Assembly: GCA_020636995.1 (NCBI GenBank)
Contig: JACJWU010000004.1
Location: 248,001-312,000, forward strand
Length of the DNA stretch: 64,000 bases
DNA from: Actinomycetota bacterium
GTDB lineage: Bacteria > Actinomycetota > Actinomycetes > S36-B12 > UBA10799
Direction of reading: 5' to 3'
Shown here piece after piece: positions 33,939 to 43,220 of this stretch. Numbering within the stretch: the first letter of the stretch is position 1; each line of letters starts with the position of its first letter. Made by a program: the position numbers and the translations under genes. The notes beneath the pieces were generated by a model that saw only the letters and a list, made by a program, of their open reading frames with translations, did no database searches and was not told where the DNA came from.

Positions 33939-33975
33939 GTATGATAAGTATAACTCGTCATACCCAAGAATCAAC
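33939..33975 (-). promoter_or_regulatory. Promoter of AbrB-like gene with palindrome
   Basis: On the minus strand TTGATT (33975-33970), 16 nt, TATACT (33953-33948). A palindrome GGTATGA-N13-TCATACC (33939-33965) straddles the -10 box, the expected layout for an AbrB-type protein repressing its own gene. A/T-rich compared with everything around it. Confidence 0.65.
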
Positions 33976-33985
33976 CAATCGAGGG

Positions 33986-35038
33986 TTACTCCTGCGGCAT
34001 CTCAGAAAGATCCAGCGCGGCGGTCGGCACGTCGTTGTCGAGGATGTCGCGTTCCTGTGGGAAGTGGCACGCCGCGTACTGACCACCCGCGGTCCCGATC
34101 TGCACCAACGGCGGCTCCTGCTCGGCGCAGATGTCCTGGACCTTCCAGCACCGCGTGCGGAAACGGCACCCCGACGGCGGGTTCGCCGGCGACGGCACGT
34201 CGCCTTGCAACACGATGCGTTTGCGCTCGTCGCGGCCCACCGGGTCGGGCACCGGTACGGCCGAGAGCAGCGCCTGCGTGTAGGGGTGTGAGGGGTGTTC
34301 GTAGATCGACGCCTCGTCGCCGACCTCCACGATCTTGCCCAGGTACATGACACCCACCCGGTCGGAGATGTGCCGGACCACGGACAGGTCGTGGGCGATG
34401 AAGATGTACGTGAGGTTGAACTCGTTCTGCAGGCTCTCGAACAGGTTGATCACCTGGGCCTGCACGGAGACGTCCAGAGCCGATACCGGCTCGTCACAGA
34501 CGATGATCTTGGGCTTGAGCGCCAGTCCACGGGCGATCCCGATGCGTTGGCGCTGGCCACCGGAGAACTGGTGCGGGTAGCGGTTGATGTGCTCCGGGTT
34601 GAGACCCACGACCTCGAGAAGATCCTGCACAGCGCGCTTGCGGTCGCCTTTGGGCAGGACCGAGGGATGGATGTCGAACGGCTCCCCCACGATGTCCCCG
34701 ACCGTCATGCGCGGGTTGAGCGACGTGTACGGGTCCTGCAGCACGATCTGGATGTCGCGGCGCTTGGCCCGCATCGCCTTGGGCCCGAGGTGGGCCATGT
34801 CCTCACCCTCGAACCAGATCTGCCCCGAGGTGGGATCCTCCAGTTTCATCACCAGCCGGGCCAGTGTGCTCTTGCCGCATCCGGACTCACCGACGATGCC
34901 AAGGGTCTCGCCGGGCATCAAGTCGAATGACACCCCGTCGACGGCCCGTACCTGGCCGATCTCCTTCTTGAAGATGATGCCGCGGGTCAGCGGGTAGTGC
35001 TTGACGACGTTCTCAACTCGCAGAATCGGTTCGGGCAC
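33986..35038 (-). CDS. dppF: Peptide ABC transporter ATPase, DppF/OppF type
   Basis: 350 residues. Walker A GESGCGKST near 40, signature FSGGQRQRIGIARGL near 155, Walker B IIVCDEP, and the oligopeptide-type C-terminal extension with clustered cysteines (C-R-F-R-T-R-C, C-x6-C) that may bind an Fe-S cluster. Powers di/oligopeptide uptake with DppD. Start overlaps dppD by 26 bp. Last gene of the importer operon. Confidence 0.93.
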   Translation of the reverse strand: MPEPILRVENVVKHYPLTRGIIFKKEIGQVRAVDGVSFDLMPGETLGIVGESGCGKSTLARLVMKLEDPTSGQIWFEGEDMAHLGPKAMRAKRRDIQIVLQDPYTSLNPRMTVGDIVGEPFDIHPSVLPKGDRKRAVQDLLEVVGLNPEHINRYPHQFSGGQRQRIGIARGLALKPKIIVCDEPVSALDVSVQAQVINLFESLQNEFNLTYIFIAHDLSVVRHISDRVGVMYLGKIVEVGDEASIYEHPSHPYTQALLSAVPVPDPVGRDERKRIVLQGDVPSPANPPSGCRFRTRCWKVQDICAEQEPPLVQIGTAGGQYAACHFPQERDILDNDVPTAALDLSEMPQE

Positions 35039-36014
35039 GGTACACCTCCTCCCAGAAGTGGCAGGCGGATCCGTGTCCGGGTGCGACCTCCTGGCGCGGC
35101 GGGACCTCGCGCAAGCAGATCTCCTGCTTGTACGGGCAGCGGGGGTTGAAGTTGCACCCCGGCGGCAGGGCGAGCAGCGACGGCGGCAAGCCCTTGATCG
35201 CGTAGAGTTCCTCGCCCTTGGTGTCGACGCGCGGCATCGAGGCGAGCAGACCCTCGGTGTACGGGTGGGCCGGCTCCCCGTAGAGGGTCAACACGTCGGC
35301 GTCCTCGACGATCCGGCCTGCATACATCACGGCGATCTTGTCGGCCACTCCCGCCACAACCCCGAGGTCGTGGGTGATCAGGATCATCCCCATGTTGCGC
35401 TCGCGCTGCAAGTCCTGCAACAACTCCATGATCTGGGCCTGGACGGTCACATCCAGGGCAGTGGTCGGCTCGTCGGCGATGAGCACCGCCGGATCCAGAC
35501 TGATCGCCATCGCGATCATGATGCGCTGGCGCATGCCGCCGGAGAACTGGTGCGGGTAGTCCTTCACCCGCTCCTTGGCCGCGGGAATCCGCACCTGCTC
35601 CATCAGGTCCACCGCACGCTTCATGCCCTCCTTCTTGGACATGCCGCGGTGCACCTGGAACATCTCCGCAATCTGGTCGCCGACGGTGAATACCGGGTTC
35701 AACGCCGAGAGCGAATCCTGGAAGATCATGGCGATCTCGGCGCCACGGATCTTCTGCCGTTCCTTCTCGGGCAGTTGCAGCAGGTCGCTGCCCTTGTACC
35801 GGATCTCACCACCGGTGATGAAGCCGGGCGGCATGTCGAGGATGCCCATGATGGTCTGTGCTGTGACGGACTTGCCCGAGCCGCTCTCCCCCAGCACAGC
35901 CAGTGTCTCGCCCGCGTCAAGGGTGTAACTGACGCCGTTGATCGCCTTCGCGACCCCATCGCGCGTGCGGAACTCGACGTACAGGTCGTCCACTTCCAGC
36001 AGGTGTTCGCTCAT
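35013..36014 (-). CDS. dppD: Peptide ABC transporter ATPase, DppD/OppD type
   Basis: 333 residues. Walker A GESGSGKSV near 41, signature FSGGMRQRIMIAMAI near 150, Walker B VLIADEPTTALDV, and the cysteine-bearing oligopeptide C-terminal domain (CNFNPRCPYKQEIC). Partner of DppF in the ATPase dimer. ATG 36014 chosen because the domain starts there and it is 5 bp from the dppC stop; the frame to 36056 would overlap dppC. Confidence 0.93.
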   Translation of the reverse strand: MSEHLLEVDDLYVEFRTRDGVAKAINGVSYTLDAGETLAVLGESGSGKSVTAQTIMGILDMPPGFITGGEIRYKGSDLLQLPEKERQKIRGAEIAMIFQDSLSALNPVFTVGDQIAEMFQVHRGMSKKEGMKRAVDLMEQVRIPAAKERVKDYPHQFSGGMRQRIMIAMAISLDPAVLIADEPTTALDVTVQAQIMELLQDLQRERNMGMILITHDLGVVAGVADKIAVMYAGRIVEDADVLTLYGEPAHPYTEGLLASMPRVDTKGEELYAIKGLPPSLLALPPGCNFNPRCPYKQEICLREVPPRQEVAPGHGSACHFWEEVYRARTDSAS

Positions 36015-36018
36015 GTCC

Positions 36019-36990
36019 TCACCGCAGCTTCGGGTCCAGGGCTTCACGCACGGCATCGCCGAGCATGATGAAACTCAACACCGCGATCGACAGGAAGAAC
36101 GCCGGGAAGAAGAGCATGAACGGCGCGACGCGGATGTACGGCTGGGCGTCGTTGATCATCGTTCCCCAGGAGATGACCGGCGGCTGCAGGCCGAGACCAA
36201 GGAACGACAGCGTCGCCTCCGCCCCGATATACCCACCGAGGGAGATCGTCGCCAGCACGATCAGGGGTGCCAGCGAGTTGGGCACGACGTGCTTGTTGAT
36301 GATCCGGCTGTTCTTGGCGCCCAGCGCCCGTGCGGCCACCACGAAGTCGGCGTTGCGCACCTGGATCACCGATGATCGCATGATCCTCGTCATGGAGGTC
36401 CAGCCCAGGATCCCCAGGGCGAGCACGACCTTCGCGACCTCGCTGTACAAGTTGGTGCTGTCGCTGGCGGGGAACGACGTCAGCACGAGAATGCCACCGA
36501 GCAGCAGCGGGATCGCGAAGAAGATGTCTGTCAGTCGGGACAGGATCGAGTCCACCCACCCCCCGAAGAAGCCAGCGATCACCCCGATGAACCCTCCGAG
36601 CAGCATCGTGAAGAGAGTCGCGAACACACCCACGAGGATCGACGCCTTCGCGCCGTAGATGGTCCGCGTGTAGACGTCGCAGCCGTTGTTGTCGTATCCG
36701 AACCACGCCTCCGAGGACGGGGCCTGACGGGACTTCGTCAAGTCACAGGCCATGGGGTCCTTGCCGAAGGTGAACACCTGCGGGAAGAACGTCATGATGA
36801 GGAACACGACGATGAGGACCAACGAAATGATGAACACCTTGTTGCTCTTCAGTTCCCGCCAGGCGTCACTCCAGAGGGAGCGACTCTTCTCCTTATCACC
36901 GGGGGCCGGGGGCAGGTCCGATCCCAGGTAGGTCTCCTTCTCGACGGTCTCCGGCGCTGCCGCCGCCATCGATGCGTTCGGGTCACTCAT
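36019..36990 (-). CDS. dppC: Peptide ABC transporter permease, DppC type
   Basis: 323 residues. Acidic N-terminal cytoplasmic tail, OppC_N helix (about 42-62), a periplasmic loop with two cysteines (MACDLTKS... NNGCDVY), then five helices with the EAA-type loop RALGAKNSRIINKHVVPN near 230. Forms the channel with DppB; start overlaps the dppB stop by 8 bp. Confidence 0.92.
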   Translation of the reverse strand: MSDPNASMAAAAPETVEKETYLGSDLPPAPGDKEKSRSLWSDAWRELKSNKVFIISLVLIVVFLIMTFFPQVFTFGKDPMACDLTKSRQAPSSEAWFGYDNNGCDVYTRTIYGAKASILVGVFATLFTMLLGGFIGVIAGFFGGWVDSILSRLTDIFFAIPLLLGGILVLTSFPASDSTNLYSEVAKVVLALGILGWTSMTRIMRSSVIQVRNADFVVAARALGAKNSRIINKHVVPNSLAPLIVLATISLGGYIGAEATLSFLGLGLQPPVISWGTMINDAQPYIRVAPFMLFFPAFFLSIAVLSFIMLGDAVREALDPKLR

Positions 36991-37915
36991 ACCGGATCCT
37001 CGGGTCGATCGCGCCGTACAAGATGTCGACGATGAGGTTCACAAGCAGGAAGACGAGGACCAGAACGGTCACCACGCCGACCACAGTGGCCCCTTCCCGG
37101 GTGCGGATCGACAGGTACAGCAGCCCGCCGATCCCCCGGATGTTGAAGATGCCCTCGGTGACGATCGCGCCACCGAGCAATGCACCGAAGTCCGCACCGA
37201 TGAAGGTGACGACCGGGATCAGGGAGTTGCGCACCGCGTGCCTGCCGATGACACGCTGCCGGGACAGCCCCTTCGAGGTCGCCGTTCGCACGTAGTCGGC
37301 GCGGAGGTTCTCGGTGAGGTTCCCGCGCATGAGACGGGCCACGTAGGCCAGCGACAAGGACGCCAGGACCAACGCGGGTAACAACAACTCATAGACTGTC
37401 GCGTTCGGACCGACTGTGGGCGGGAACCACCCCAGTTTGATGCCGAACGTGAACTGTGCCAGGAAGCCGATCACGAAGACCGGGATCGAGATGACGATCA
37501 GGGTGCTGATCAGCACCAGGTTGTCCCAGAATCCCCCGCGGTTGAGGGCTGCGAGGATGCCCGCGCTGATGCCGATCACGATCTCGAAGATGATGGCGAT
37601 GAGAGCCAACCGGAAGGTGACGGGGAACGCCTGCATGATCTCGTCCCATACCGGCCGGCCGGAGAAACTCTCTCCGAAATTGCCCTGAAGGAGATTCACC
37701 AGGTACTTGAAGTACTGCACCGGCAGCGGGTCGTTGAGGTTGAACTTCGCCGTCATCTCCGCCACGTAGGCCGGCGGACAAGGGCGCTGTCCACACTTCC
37801 CCGAGAACGGATCCCCCGGCAGCGCCCAGACCATCGCGTAGATGATGAAGGTGGTTCCGATCAGGACCGGGATCATCTGCAGGAGGCGTCGGATCGTGTA
37901 ACGGCCCACACGCAC
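36983..37915 (-). CDS. dppB: Peptide ABC transporter permease, DppB type
   Basis: 310 residues with six helices. N-terminal RRLLQMIPVLIGTTFIIYAMV and the EAA loop TATSKGLSRQRVIGRHAVRNSL near 220. GTG 37915 is preceded by AGGAGGG. It is the first membrane gene after the substrate-binding gene, separated from it by a strong hairpin. Confidence 0.92.
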   Translation of the reverse strand: MRVGRYTIRRLLQMIPVLIGTTFIIYAMVWALPGDPFSGKCGQRPCPPAYVAEMTAKFNLNDPLPVQYFKYLVNLLQGNFGESFSGRPVWDEIMQAFPVTFRLALIAIIFEIVIGISAGILAALNRGGFWDNLVLISTLIVISIPVFVIGFLAQFTFGIKLGWFPPTVGPNATVYELLLPALVLASLSLAYVARLMRGNLTENLRADYVRTATSKGLSRQRVIGRHAVRNSLIPVVTFIGADFGALLGGAIVTEGIFNIRGIGGLLYLSIRTREGATVVGVVTVLVLVFLLVNLIVDILYGAIDPRIRYE

Positions 37916-38036
37916 CCCCTCCTATCTGGATCAATGACGATCAAACACTACTCACGCGATGGAGTGAATGCCCAGCCAACCCCCCGATTTCGCGCACGTG
38001 GCGCGCAAGAACGGACAAAGCGCCCGTGGGGACACG

Positions 38037-38076
38037 ACTGCGCCCCCACCACCGGGTCCGGCGATGGGGGCGCAGT
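38037..38076 (-). terminator. Intercistronic hairpin dppA-dppB
   Basis: ACTGCGCCCCCA (38037-38048) and TGGGGGCGCAGT (38065-38076) form a perfect 12-bp G/C-rich stem with a 16-nt loop, starting 15 bp after the dppA stop. Such hairpins after binding-protein genes cause partial termination or protect the upstream mRNA, giving excess binding protein over permease. No T-run. Confidence 0.75.
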
Positions 38077-38090
38077 GCTGGTGTTGCTGA

Positions 38091-39725
38091 CTAGCTCTTC
38101 TCGATCGTCAGCAGGTTGACCCGCGAGAACGGCGTGAACTGCACGTTCGACACCGTGTCGGAGTAACCGGCCACGACCGCGCCGTACCACATCGGGATGA
38201 CGGGCATGTCCTCAGCGAGGACGGCCTCGCCCTGCTGGAACAGGTCGATGCCCTCCTGGCCCGCCTTGGCCGACGCCTCGTCCATGAGGTCGTCGAACTT
38301 CTTGTTCGACCAGTCACCGTCGTTGGCGGACGCACCGGTCTTGTAGAGCGGAACCAGGAAGTTCTCGATGGACGGGTAGTCCATCTGCCAACCGGTACGG
38401 AACATGCCGGTCATCTCCTTGTTCACGACCTCCGTGCGGAAGGTGGCGAAGTCCGCGGTCGGCTTGCCGACGCACTCCACACCCAGCGCGTTGCTGATGC
38501 TGACGCACGTCGCGTCGACCCAGCCCTTGTGACCACCGTCGGCGTTGTACGCCAGGGTGAGCTTGCCGTCGAAGCCACCGGCCGCATCGAACATCTCCTT
38601 GGCCTTGGCGGCGTCGAAGTTGCAGTACTCACCGCAAACGCCGGCCTTGTAGCCGTTGACGACCGGGGACACCCAACCAGTGGCGACCTCACGCGTGCCG
38701 TTGAACACGTTGTTGATGATCGTCTGGCGGTCGATGGCCATCGAGATGGCCTTGCGAAGCTCGACGTTTTCGAACTTCTTGTCGTAGATCGGGAAGCTGA
38801 TCGTCTGGATGATGCCCGCAGGCTGCTCCACGACCCGGTCACCGAGAACGCTCTTGTACTGACCGCCGGCCAGACCGGAGTCCGGGATGGTGTCGAGCAC
38901 GTCGAGGTTGCCGGCCTGCAGGTCGGCCCATGCCGCGTCGAGGTCCTGGTAGATCTTGAAGTCGACGCCGGCGATGCTCGGCTTCTGCGCGCCCGGGTAG
39001 TCCGGCCACGCCTTCAGCTTGATCGAGACCTTCGGGTCCCAGCTCTCGAACTGGAACGGGCCGTTACCCACAGGGTTCTTGCCGAACGCCTCGGGGTCCT
39101 CGAAGAAGACCTCGGGCATCGGCGCGAAGCCGGAGTAACCGACCATGACCGGGAACTGCGAGTTGGGCCGGCTCAGCTTCACCGTGAACTCGGTGTCGCT
39201 GACGACCTTGAGGCCGGTCATTTCCTTGGCCTTGGGCTTGCCGACGGGGTTGCCCTCCTCGTCGAACTCACCCTGGACCTCAGCGAAGCCCTCGATGGGC
39301 TCGAAGAAGTAGGAGTTCAGCGCGGCGTTCGGACCGTAGGCGGCCCAGTTCCACGCGTCCACGAAGCTCGAGGCGGTCACCGGGGTGCCGTCCTGGAACG
39401 TCCAGTCGTCGCGGATCGTGATCGTCCAGTTCTGCTGGTCGGTGGATTCGATGGCGGTCGCCACCGCGTTCTCCGGGGCTGCAGTCTCCTGGTTGTAGGT
39501 GACAAGGCCGGTGAACATGCTGTCGATGACGTTGCCGCCGCCGGTCTCTTGGGTCTGCGCCGGGATCAGCGGGCTCTGCGGCTCGGAACCGTTGACGGTC
39601 ACGTAGCTGTCGCTGCCCCCACTCCCGCCGGAGCCACTGTCCGACGACCCGCCACAGGCGGCGAGGGTCAGCGCGATCACGCTGGCCCCGATCACCACCG
39701 GGGCGGTCTTCCTGAGTCCACGCAT
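38091..39725 (-). CDS. dppA: Peptide-binding lipoprotein (SBP family 5)
   Basis: 544 residues. Signal peptide with lipobox LTLAAC (Cys near 24), Gly/Ser linker, then a family 5 solute-binding protein (NVIDSMFTGLVTYN near 70, typical late Y-P-S-I-E-N-F). Catches peptides outside the membrane and hands them to DppBCDF. First gene of a five-gene operon. Divergent from the phosphodiesterase gene. Confidence 0.92.
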   Translation of the reverse strand: MRGLRKTAPVVIGASVIALTLAACGGSSDSGSGGSGGSDSYVTVNGSEPQSPLIPAQTQETGGGNVIDSMFTGLVTYNQETAAPENAVATAIESTDQQNWTITIRDDWTFQDGTPVTASSFVDAWNWAAYGPNAALNSYFFEPIEGFAEVQGEFDEEGNPVGKPKAKEMTGLKVVSDTEFTVKLSRPNSQFPVMVGYSGFAPMPEVFFEDPEAFGKNPVGNGPFQFESWDPKVSIKLKAWPDYPGAQKPSIAGVDFKIYQDLDAAWADLQAGNLDVLDTIPDSGLAGGQYKSVLGDRVVEQPAGIIQTISFPIYDKKFENVELRKAISMAIDRQTIINNVFNGTREVATGWVSPVVNGYKAGVCGEYCNFDAAKAKEMFDAAGGFDGKLTLAYNADGGHKGWVDATCVSISNALGVECVGKPTADFATFRTEVVNKEMTGMFRTGWQMDYPSIENFLVPLYKTGASANDGDWSNKKFDDLMDEASAKAGQEGIDLFQQGEAVLAEDMPVIPMWYGAVVAGYSDTVSNVQFTPFSRVNLLTIEKS

Positions 39726-40028
39726 GGACTATCCCTTCTATGAGTGCCCACATCTGTCAGGCACATTGTGTTCGGATTCCGTGAAGAATCCGGGTTCCCC
39801 CGCCGTCACAGGCTTGCGGATTTCGCCGATCTGTGGCATTGGGGACAACGGATTTTCCCCACCATTGTGCCAACGTCTGTCCACACTTTGCGGTCAAGGG
39901 TCACCTAATCGTTATCGAGCGACCTGCGCCCAGAGGTTAAGCAGGATCCACTTCCGGGTGAATATGGAACGACGCCGCTACGCCGGACGTCGGATTCGAC
40001 GTGGCACAGTGGTGCGCGAGGAGGTGGC
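39726..40028. other. Divergent promoter region
   Basis: 303 bp between dppA and the phosphodiesterase gene. It is less G/C-rich than the genes. A minus-strand TTGACC (39897-39892) could be a -35 box for dppA, but no convincing -10 stands at 16-18 bp from it. On the plus strand only the ribosome site GAGGAGG before 40029 is clear. No ORF, repeat or RNA seen. Confidence 0.5.
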
Positions 40029-41600
40029 ATGGTGCGTAGGCGCACGACCGCGGGGGTGGCGGTGCTTGCTGCCCTGGCGGCCGGAACCACAGTCACCTAC
40101 GGGCTGGAGGGCAGGCCCGCCTCCGGGATGCTCGTGATCGCCCACCGGGGCGCCTCCGCATACACGACGGAGAGCAGTGCCGCCGCCTACGAAATGGCCT
40201 CCAACGTCGGAGCGGACCTGCTCGAAGGAGACTTGGTCATGAGCCGCGACGGCGTGCTCGTGGTGTGCCACGACATCGACCTGAGCAGGGTGACCGATGT
40301 CGCCGGCAAGTTCCCCTGGCGCAAACAGCCGCGGGTCTTCAACGGCGTCACGTACGAGGGCTGGTGGGTCGACGAGTTCACCTGGGCCGAACTGAGCACG
40401 CTCACCAAGCCCAACGGGCAGGGGCTGTTGAGACTGGACGATCTGATCTGGCTGGCCCAGAGCCGAGCCGAATCGCTCTACATCGAGATCAAGGAGTCCG
40501 AGTACTTCGCGGCCCCGCAGCCCAATCGGCCCAACGCTCTGGACATCACGGGAACTCTGATCAACACCCTCCTCGCAAAGGGCCTCGCGGGCCGCGGTTC
40601 CTCGTTCTGGGTGCAGTCCGACAACCCCAACGATCTGGTGCGCGTCAAGCAGTGGGCGGGCAACCGCACGGTGTTCCTGACCCGCAGTGTGAGTCCGGAT
40701 GACGTGGGGTACTTCCCCGGCTTCCGGCAGTTCGCCGATGTGCTCGGCGTGCCCACCACACGCGCACGCCGCGGACTGGTGCAGCAGGCGCACGCCGCGG
40801 ACCTCGGAGTGCATGTGTGGACCCTTCAGGGCAGTCGTGACGCCTACCGCAAGGCCGCCGCGATCGGCGCCGATGGAGTCATCACAGACTTCCCGGACCT
40901 CGGGGTGGATGTGCGCTCGCGGCAGCGGGGAGGCGACCGGCCCAGCGGCCTGACCAGCCGGGTCGAGAACGGCAGCGCGATCGCGACGTGGACCGCGAGC
41001 CCCGGGTCGTGGTACGCGGTCACCTTCGACTTCGGTGATCCGCTCCTGGCACCCACCCAGTGGGTGCAGGGCGGGTCTGCGTCGATCCCGATGGCAGACG
41101 CGAAGAATGTGGACATCACCGTCGCGCGCTTCGACGGCGCCCGGATGGGCGGCGACGCGTTCACCCGGGCATCCATCGTGCCGATCTCCTACGACGAGCC
41201 GCGCACCAAGACCCGGGTGCGCAACGTCTCGGCGGTGGTGTCCAGCGACGCGAAGACCCGCATCACAGGCGTGATGGAGCGGCAGAAGGGCGCGAAGTGG
41301 GTGCCCTTGCGCAATGGCGCCGGCTGGCTGCGGGGCCGCGGCGAGGACGTGAGCGACCTGCGTCGCAAGTTCCGCTCGGACAAGAAGGGCGAGTTCTCGC
41401 TGACCGTCAAGGTGCGCAAGGACATCCTCGACGGCTACGTCCCCGAACGCTCCTGGATGGTGGGCGTCACCGCCACCAAGAAGCTGAAGCCGTCGAGTTC
41501 GGAATGGATCGACACCAAGGAGGGGCCACCGCCCGCTCCGAAGCGCCCGGGCCGCTCACAGAGCCTGCCCGCCAAGGACGTCAAGGTACGAGTGCGCTGA
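40029..41600 (+). CDS. Secreted glycerophosphodiester phosphodiesterase
   Basis: 523 residues. Signal peptide (RRRTTAGVAVLAALAAGTTV), GDPD TIM barrel with AHRGASAYTTESS near 39 (catalytic His), LEGDLVMSRDGVLVVCHD near 65-82 (metal ligands Glu, Asp and second His) and YIEIKES near 155. About 220 extra C-terminal residues form beta-rich modules with no recognised catalytic motif, perhaps wall attachment. Releases glycerol-phosphate from phosphodiesters. GAGGAGGTGG precedes the ATG. Confidence 0.88.
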   Translation: MVRRRTTAGVAVLAALAAGTTVTYGLEGRPASGMLVIAHRGASAYTTESSAAAYEMASNVGADLLEGDLVMSRDGVLVVCHDIDLSRVTDVAGKFPWRKQPRVFNGVTYEGWWVDEFTWAELSTLTKPNGQGLLRLDDLIWLAQSRAESLYIEIKESEYFAAPQPNRPNALDITGTLINTLLAKGLAGRGSSFWVQSDNPNDLVRVKQWAGNRTVFLTRSVSPDDVGYFPGFRQFADVLGVPTTRARRGLVQQAHAADLGVHVWTLQGSRDAYRKAAAIGADGVITDFPDLGVDVRSRQRGGDRPSGLTSRVENGSAIATWTASPGSWYAVTFDFGDPLLAPTQWVQGGSASIPMADAKNVDITVARFDGARMGGDAFTRASIVPISYDEPRTKTRVRNVSAVVSSDAKTRITGVMERQKGAKWVPLRNGAGWLRGRGEDVSDLRRKFRSDKKGEFSLTVKVRKDILDGYVPERSWMVGVTATKKLKPSSSEWIDTKEGPPPAPKRPGRSQSLPAKDVKVRVR

Positions 41601-41603
41601 GGT

Positions 41604-41894
41604 TCAGCTGTCGGCGACCTGGATGTCGAAGTTCACCGTCGAACCCTCCACCGACGTCACCGTCACGGTGACGGGCAGGCTCTGGCCATCGGCGGTCAGT
41701 TCACACGTCATGGTGGTCCCCACCTCCGCTGCCAAATCGCCCGGGCACGTCACGGAGTCCGGCGCGGTGCCGACCTGCGCGGCCAGTTGATCGCTGATCT
41801 GTTGTGCGACATCGTCAGAACTCACCGTGGCGGTCCCGCCGCACGCTGCGAGCGCGAGCAGGGATCCGGCGACAAGTGCCAGGGTCTTCTTCAT
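41604..41894 (-). CDS. DUF4333 lipoprotein
   Basis: 96 residues: signal peptide with lipobox LLALAAC (Cys 18), then a small DUF4333 domain containing two cysteines (SVTCPGDL and TMTCEL) likely joined by a disulfide. Found on actinobacterial membranes; function unknown. Converges on the phosphodiesterase gene with 3 bp between stops. Confidence 0.88.
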   Translation of the reverse strand: MKKTLALVAGSLLALAACGGTATVSSDDVAQQISDQLAAQVGTAPDSVTCPGDLAAEVGTTMTCELTADGQSLPVTVTVTSVEGSTVNFDIQVADS

Positions 41895-41929
41895 GGGGAC
41901 TCCTCGAAATGCTGCGGGTACCGCCGAAC

Positions 41930-42274
41930 CTACACCCGTTTCGGACCGGATTCCGAGGCCAGAACGTAGATCCAGGCATCGAGGACACCCTGGGTGGTCG
42001 TCACATCGGCACGGACCCGTTCGTAGGCAGACCCTTCGAAGTCATCGAGCCGTGACCAGTGGGAGTCCAGCCAAGGGCTGTCCAGGACGTCGACAGCCAC
42101 CCGCGGACCAGCGTCGTCCAGCACGATGGCCGGATAGCCGAGCGCTGAACCCCAACCACCTTCGGTCAGGTGACCTCGCACGGTGCCGGGGATCCATGCG
42201 CCCTCGATGGCTGCGACGTGGTGATGATTGGGGTGACCGGGTCGCAATGTTCCATAGGTCGCCAGACGGGCCAT
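41930..42274 (-). CDS. Gamma-glutamylcyclotransferase-like protein
   Basis: 114 residues, GGCT/AIG2 fold: YGTLRPGHPNHH near 7, catalytic-type Glu in LDDFEGSAYER near 78. Cleaves gamma-glutamyl amines or peptides; exact substrate not readable. A TAGACT box is 8 nt before the ATG, slightly longer than the leaderless spacing. Flanked by the DUF4333 and LysE genes on the same strand. Confidence 0.87.
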   Translation of the reverse strand: MARLATYGTLRPGHPNHHHVAAIEGAWIPGTVRGHLTEGGWGSALGYPAIVLDDAGPRVAVDVLDSPWLDSHWSRLDDFEGSAYERVRADVTTTQGVLDAWIYVLASESGPKRV

Positions 42275-42312
42275 GACGCCGGAGTCTAACCGCCCCGCTC
42301 ACACCGCCGGAC

Positions 42313-42930
42313 TCACCTGCTCAACGCCACCTTGATCCCGAACCCGACCAGTACCCCGCCAGTGATCCGGTCCAGCCAGGTCCGCACACCTTGCCGCTCC
42401 AGCCACGGCTTCATCAACCGTGTCCCCCAGATCAGCACACTGCACCAGATCAGAGTCTGTGCGACATGGACCAGGGCCAGGACCACGCCGGCGGTCAACG
42501 CGCTGGTGTCCGCGGGGATGAACTGCGGCAGCACCGCCATGTAGAACACGCCGATCTTGGGGTTCAGCAGGTTCGTCAGCAGCCCGCGCCGGAAGGAGAC
42601 GGCTGCGGACTCGGCCCCGATCTGCACCGACGGCATCGCGCCCGCGCGGCGCGACTCCCACACCAGCTTGGCCCCCAGCCCGATCAGGTACAGGGCACCG
42701 GCCCAGCGCACGACGTCGTAGGCGACCTGCGAAGCGGCGAGGATGGCGGTGACACCGACTGCTGCGGCGACCCCCCACACCAGCAGGCCCGCACAGATCC
42801 CCGCCACCGTGGCGTAGGCCGCCCGAGGTCCACGCAGCACCGAGGCGCGCAACACCAGAGCGGTGTCGATGCCGGGCAGCAGTGTGAGCAGGCCCGCGAC
42901 GACCGCGAACCCGACGATGGCTGCCAGCAT
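42313..42930 (-). CDS. LysE/RhtB family exporter
   Basis: 205 residues with six hydrophobic segments and the family start LLTLLPGIDTALVLR; NLLNPKIGVFYMAVLPQF near 120 is diagnostic. Exports amino acids, substrate unknown. ATG 42930 begins the first helix and is used instead of in-frame starts up to 43146, which would translate an inverted-repeat element. Confidence 0.92.
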   Translation of the reverse strand: MLAAIVGFAVVAGLLTLLPGIDTALVLRASVLRGPRAAYATVAGICAGLLVWGVAAAVGVTAILAASQVAYDVVRWAGALYLIGLGAKLVWESRRAGAMPSVQIGAESAAVSFRRGLLTNLLNPKIGVFYMAVLPQFIPADTSALTAGVVLALVHVAQTLIWCSVLIWGTRLMKPWLERQGVRTWLDRITGGVLVGFGIKVALSR

Positions 42931-42988
42931 GAGCGCCTCCTTCCGTCCCTGATTGTGTATCCCTGGAGTCGCCTTGGGCTGACCGGGG

Positions 42989-43109
42989 CTTTGTGACGAA
43001 GTTGCGGGGGCCGGCGGGCACTTTGTCACGAAGTTGCTGACTGCCGGGCCGTTCCACCGCTCACCTTCGTGACAAACCCGCCGGGCAGGCGCCCACCTTC
43101 GCGACAAAC
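42989..43109. repeat. Intergenic inverted-repeat element, family 3, copy 1
   Basis: Nested arms A (42989-43006), B (43021-43037), B' (43062-43077), A' (43093-43109), all built on TTTGTSACGAAGKTGC and its complement. The spacers GCCGGCGGG and CCCGCCGGGC also pair, so a single long hairpin of about 50 bp is possible. Located between the divergent LysE and methyltransferase genes. Copy 2 follows 1.3 kb later in the same orientation, with 80-90% identity including the loop. Confidence 0.88.
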
Positions 43110-43220
43110 GCCGGCCAAGGCAGCAGCACGAAGCTCCCGAGTCCAACGACAGGCACCTGCCCTGTTGGCGGTCCTCGACCGACGCACCTGTTGCGTTCAG
43201 CGCTGTTGTACGGTGGCGCC

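Noticed and set aside
34295..36068. Long plus-strand frames opposite dppF, dppD and dppC
   Set aside because: Composition of antisense noise; the minus-strand proteins have complete ABC motifs.
39864..39897. dppA promoter TTGACC ... CACAAT
   Set aside because: Spacing of 22 bp is too long for a housekeeping promoter; no better -10 found.
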